6,393 nucleotides of DNA from JAPLGD01 sp041302745 (GTDB taxonomy: Bacteria > Bipolaricaulota > Bipolaricaulia > UBA7950 > UBA9294). Location of the stretch: NCBI GenBank assembly GCA_041302745.1, contig JBFYQP010000006.1, forward strand, positions 1-6,393. Direction: 5' to 3'. Shown here piece after piece: positions 5,306 to 6,393 of the stretch. Under the pieces are notes generated by a model. The model saw nothing but the letters and a program-made list of their open reading frames with translations. It did not search any database and was not told the DNA's origin. Position 1 is the first letter of the stretch, and the number at the start of each line of letters is the position of its first letter. The translations under genes and the position numbers were made by a program.

Positions 5306-6393
5306 TTGGTCCGCATCTTCGCCAGCCTGTTCTTCGCCACTGCGGTGGCTCAAGTGGGCCTCGGGATCATCTCGCCCATCCTGCCGCTCTACGCGAGGAC
5401 GTTCAACGCCACGGGTCTGGAGATCGGCCTGGTCTTCGCGGCGTTCTCCGTCTCACGCGCGCTGCTCGCGCCGTTCCTCGGCCGTCTGTCGGATCGCGTG
5501 GGACGCAAGCCGCTGATTCTCGGCGGGCTGGCGATCTATGCTGCCGTGTCGGTCCTCTACGCCGTGGCATCGAGCCTCTGGCAGCTCGGTCTCTTCCGCC
5601 TGATCCAAGGGATCGCGTCGGTCATGGTGACCCCGATCGCCCAGGCCTACGTCGGGGACCTGACCCCGCCGGGGTCGGAGGGCAAGGTTCTCAACGCGTT
5701 CTACGCCTCGCAGTTCGTCGGGATGGCCATCGGTCCGGTCCTCGGCGGCGGCATCGGCCAGGCGTGGTCGTACAACGCGTCGTTCCTCGTGATGGGCGCC
5801 CTGACGGTCGTGTCCTTCTTCCTGGTTGCGGTCACGGTCCCGACGGACGAGACGGCGAAGGCACGGCGAACGCCCCGCGTGCGGCGGATCGAGCCGCTTC
5901 GGGAGGTGATCCGCCACGATGCGGTCAAGGCGATGTCGGTCTACTTCGCAACCCGCGGCTTCTGGCGGCAGGCGTTCAGCACGTTCTACCCGCTTTACGC
6001 GGCGGCCTCGTTCGGGGCAAGCGAGGCCCAGATCGGGATCGTCCTCTCCGTGTACACGTTCGCGGAAGGCCTCCTCCAGATCCCGTTCGGCTACCTGGCC
6101 GATCGGTATCCTCGGGTGCGCCTGATCGTGATCGGCAGCATCTTCGCGCCGCTCTTCCTCCTCGCGTTCCCGTATGTCGGCTCCGTGTGGGGCGCGTCGC
6201 TTCTCACGGTGGGAATGGGGGGCTTCTCGGCGCTTGGGCGCGCGCCGCTGGTGGCGATCCGGACCAAGCTCGGCCGCGAGCACGGGATGGGGACGCTCGC
6301 GGGCGTGCAGGGGAGTGCGTTCGCCATTGGGCAGATGCTCGGTCCGCTCGGAAGCGGCTCCGTGGTGGATGCGTTCGGCCTTGCGTCGGTGTT
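5306..6393 (+). CDS. Major facilitator superfamily transporter, DHA1-like (3' end outside window)
   Basis: The first 362 codons of an MFS permease that runs off the right edge; about ten to eleven of the usual twelve helices are present. Seen: motif A GRLSDRVGRKP (59-69) between helices 2 and 3, RLIQG (98-102, motif B) in helix 4, and motif C GMAIGPVLGG (139-148) in helix 5. Motif C is characteristic of proton-coupled drug antiporters (DHA1 and DHA2). A central loop of about 30 charged residues (179-208) divides the halves. The second half repeats motif A as FGYLADRYPR (261-270). Known: such proteins export drugs, sugars or metabolites using the proton gradient; the substrate cannot be read from sequence. 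It starts with TTG because an in-frame TGA sits 24 bases upstream and a strong SD lies at the right spacing. It is divergent from the three-helix protein, with about 205 bases between starts. Confidence 0.9.
   Translation, partial: MVRIFASLFFATAVAQVGLGIISPILPLYARTFNATGLEIGLVFAAFSVSRALLAPFLGRLSDRVGRKPLILGGLAIYAAVSVLYAVASSLWQLGLFRLIQGIASVMVTPIAQAYVGDLTPPGSEGKVLNAFYASQFVGMAIGPVLGGGIGQAWSYNASFLVMGALTVVSFFLVAVTVPTDETAKARRTPRVRRIEPLREVIRHDAVKAMSVYFATRGFWRQAFSTFYPLYAAASFGASEAQIGIVLSVYTFAEGLLQIPFGYLADRYPRVRLIVIGSIFAPLFLLAFPYVGSVWGASLLTVGMGGFSALGRAPLVAIRTKLGREHGMGTLAGVQGSAFAIGQMLGPLGSGSVVDAFGLASV

Noticed and set aside
5453..6283. 276-codon minus-strand open frame opposite the MFS gene
   Set aside because: Composition is dominated by Arg, Glu, Asp and His with no motif, and it mirrors a well-supported transporter gene; a codon-bias shadow.

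Overview
This 6.4-kb window is compact, GC-rich bacterial chromosome with seven protein-coding genes. The codons end mostly in G or C, Shine-Dalgarno (SD) sequences are obvious for most genes, and two genes start with GTG or TTG. No RNA gene, insertion sequence, CRISPR array, phage gene or attachment site is visible. The sequence does not name the organism. The gene types suit a GC-rich, possibly anaerobic or uncultured bacterial lineage: a radical-SAM AmrS enzyme, a short form of YggS, and a tiny three-helix membrane protein resembling stand-alone input modules known to me from archaea and deep-branching bacteria. That placement is inference.

Layout. On the minus strand, 5-1021 encodes the radical SAM enzyme of the AmmeMemoRadiSam system; its usual partners (AMMECR1 and Memo) are not in the window. 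A 90-base divergent spacer (1022-1111) separates it from a plus-strand cluster: an ABC-F ribosome-associated ATPase (1112-3040), the PLP-homeostasis protein YggS (3058-3729) and a YfcE/MJ0936-type metallophosphoesterase (3726-4250). The gaps within this cluster are 17 bases and a 4-base ATGA overlap, so it is very probably one operon. A 91-base gap then holds a good sigma-70-type promoter that drives a small tail-anchored TPR protein (4342-4815). Converging on it from the minus strand is an 88-residue three-helix membrane protein (4833-5099), which has its own sigma-70-type promoter. Finally, a divergent major-facilitator transporter begins with TTG at 5306 and runs off the right edge.

Function. 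The set is mainly housekeeping: translation support (ABC-F), vitamin B6 handling (YggS), phosphoester hydrolysis, protein scaffolding at the membrane (TPR), and efflux (MFS with drug:proton antiporter motifs). I find no convincing new multi-gene system. The points most worth a second look are the unassigned three-helix protein, the tail-anchored TPR protein, the dyad and possible leaderless start in the 1022-1111 spacer, and a GGCC-rich insertion in the phosphoesterase.
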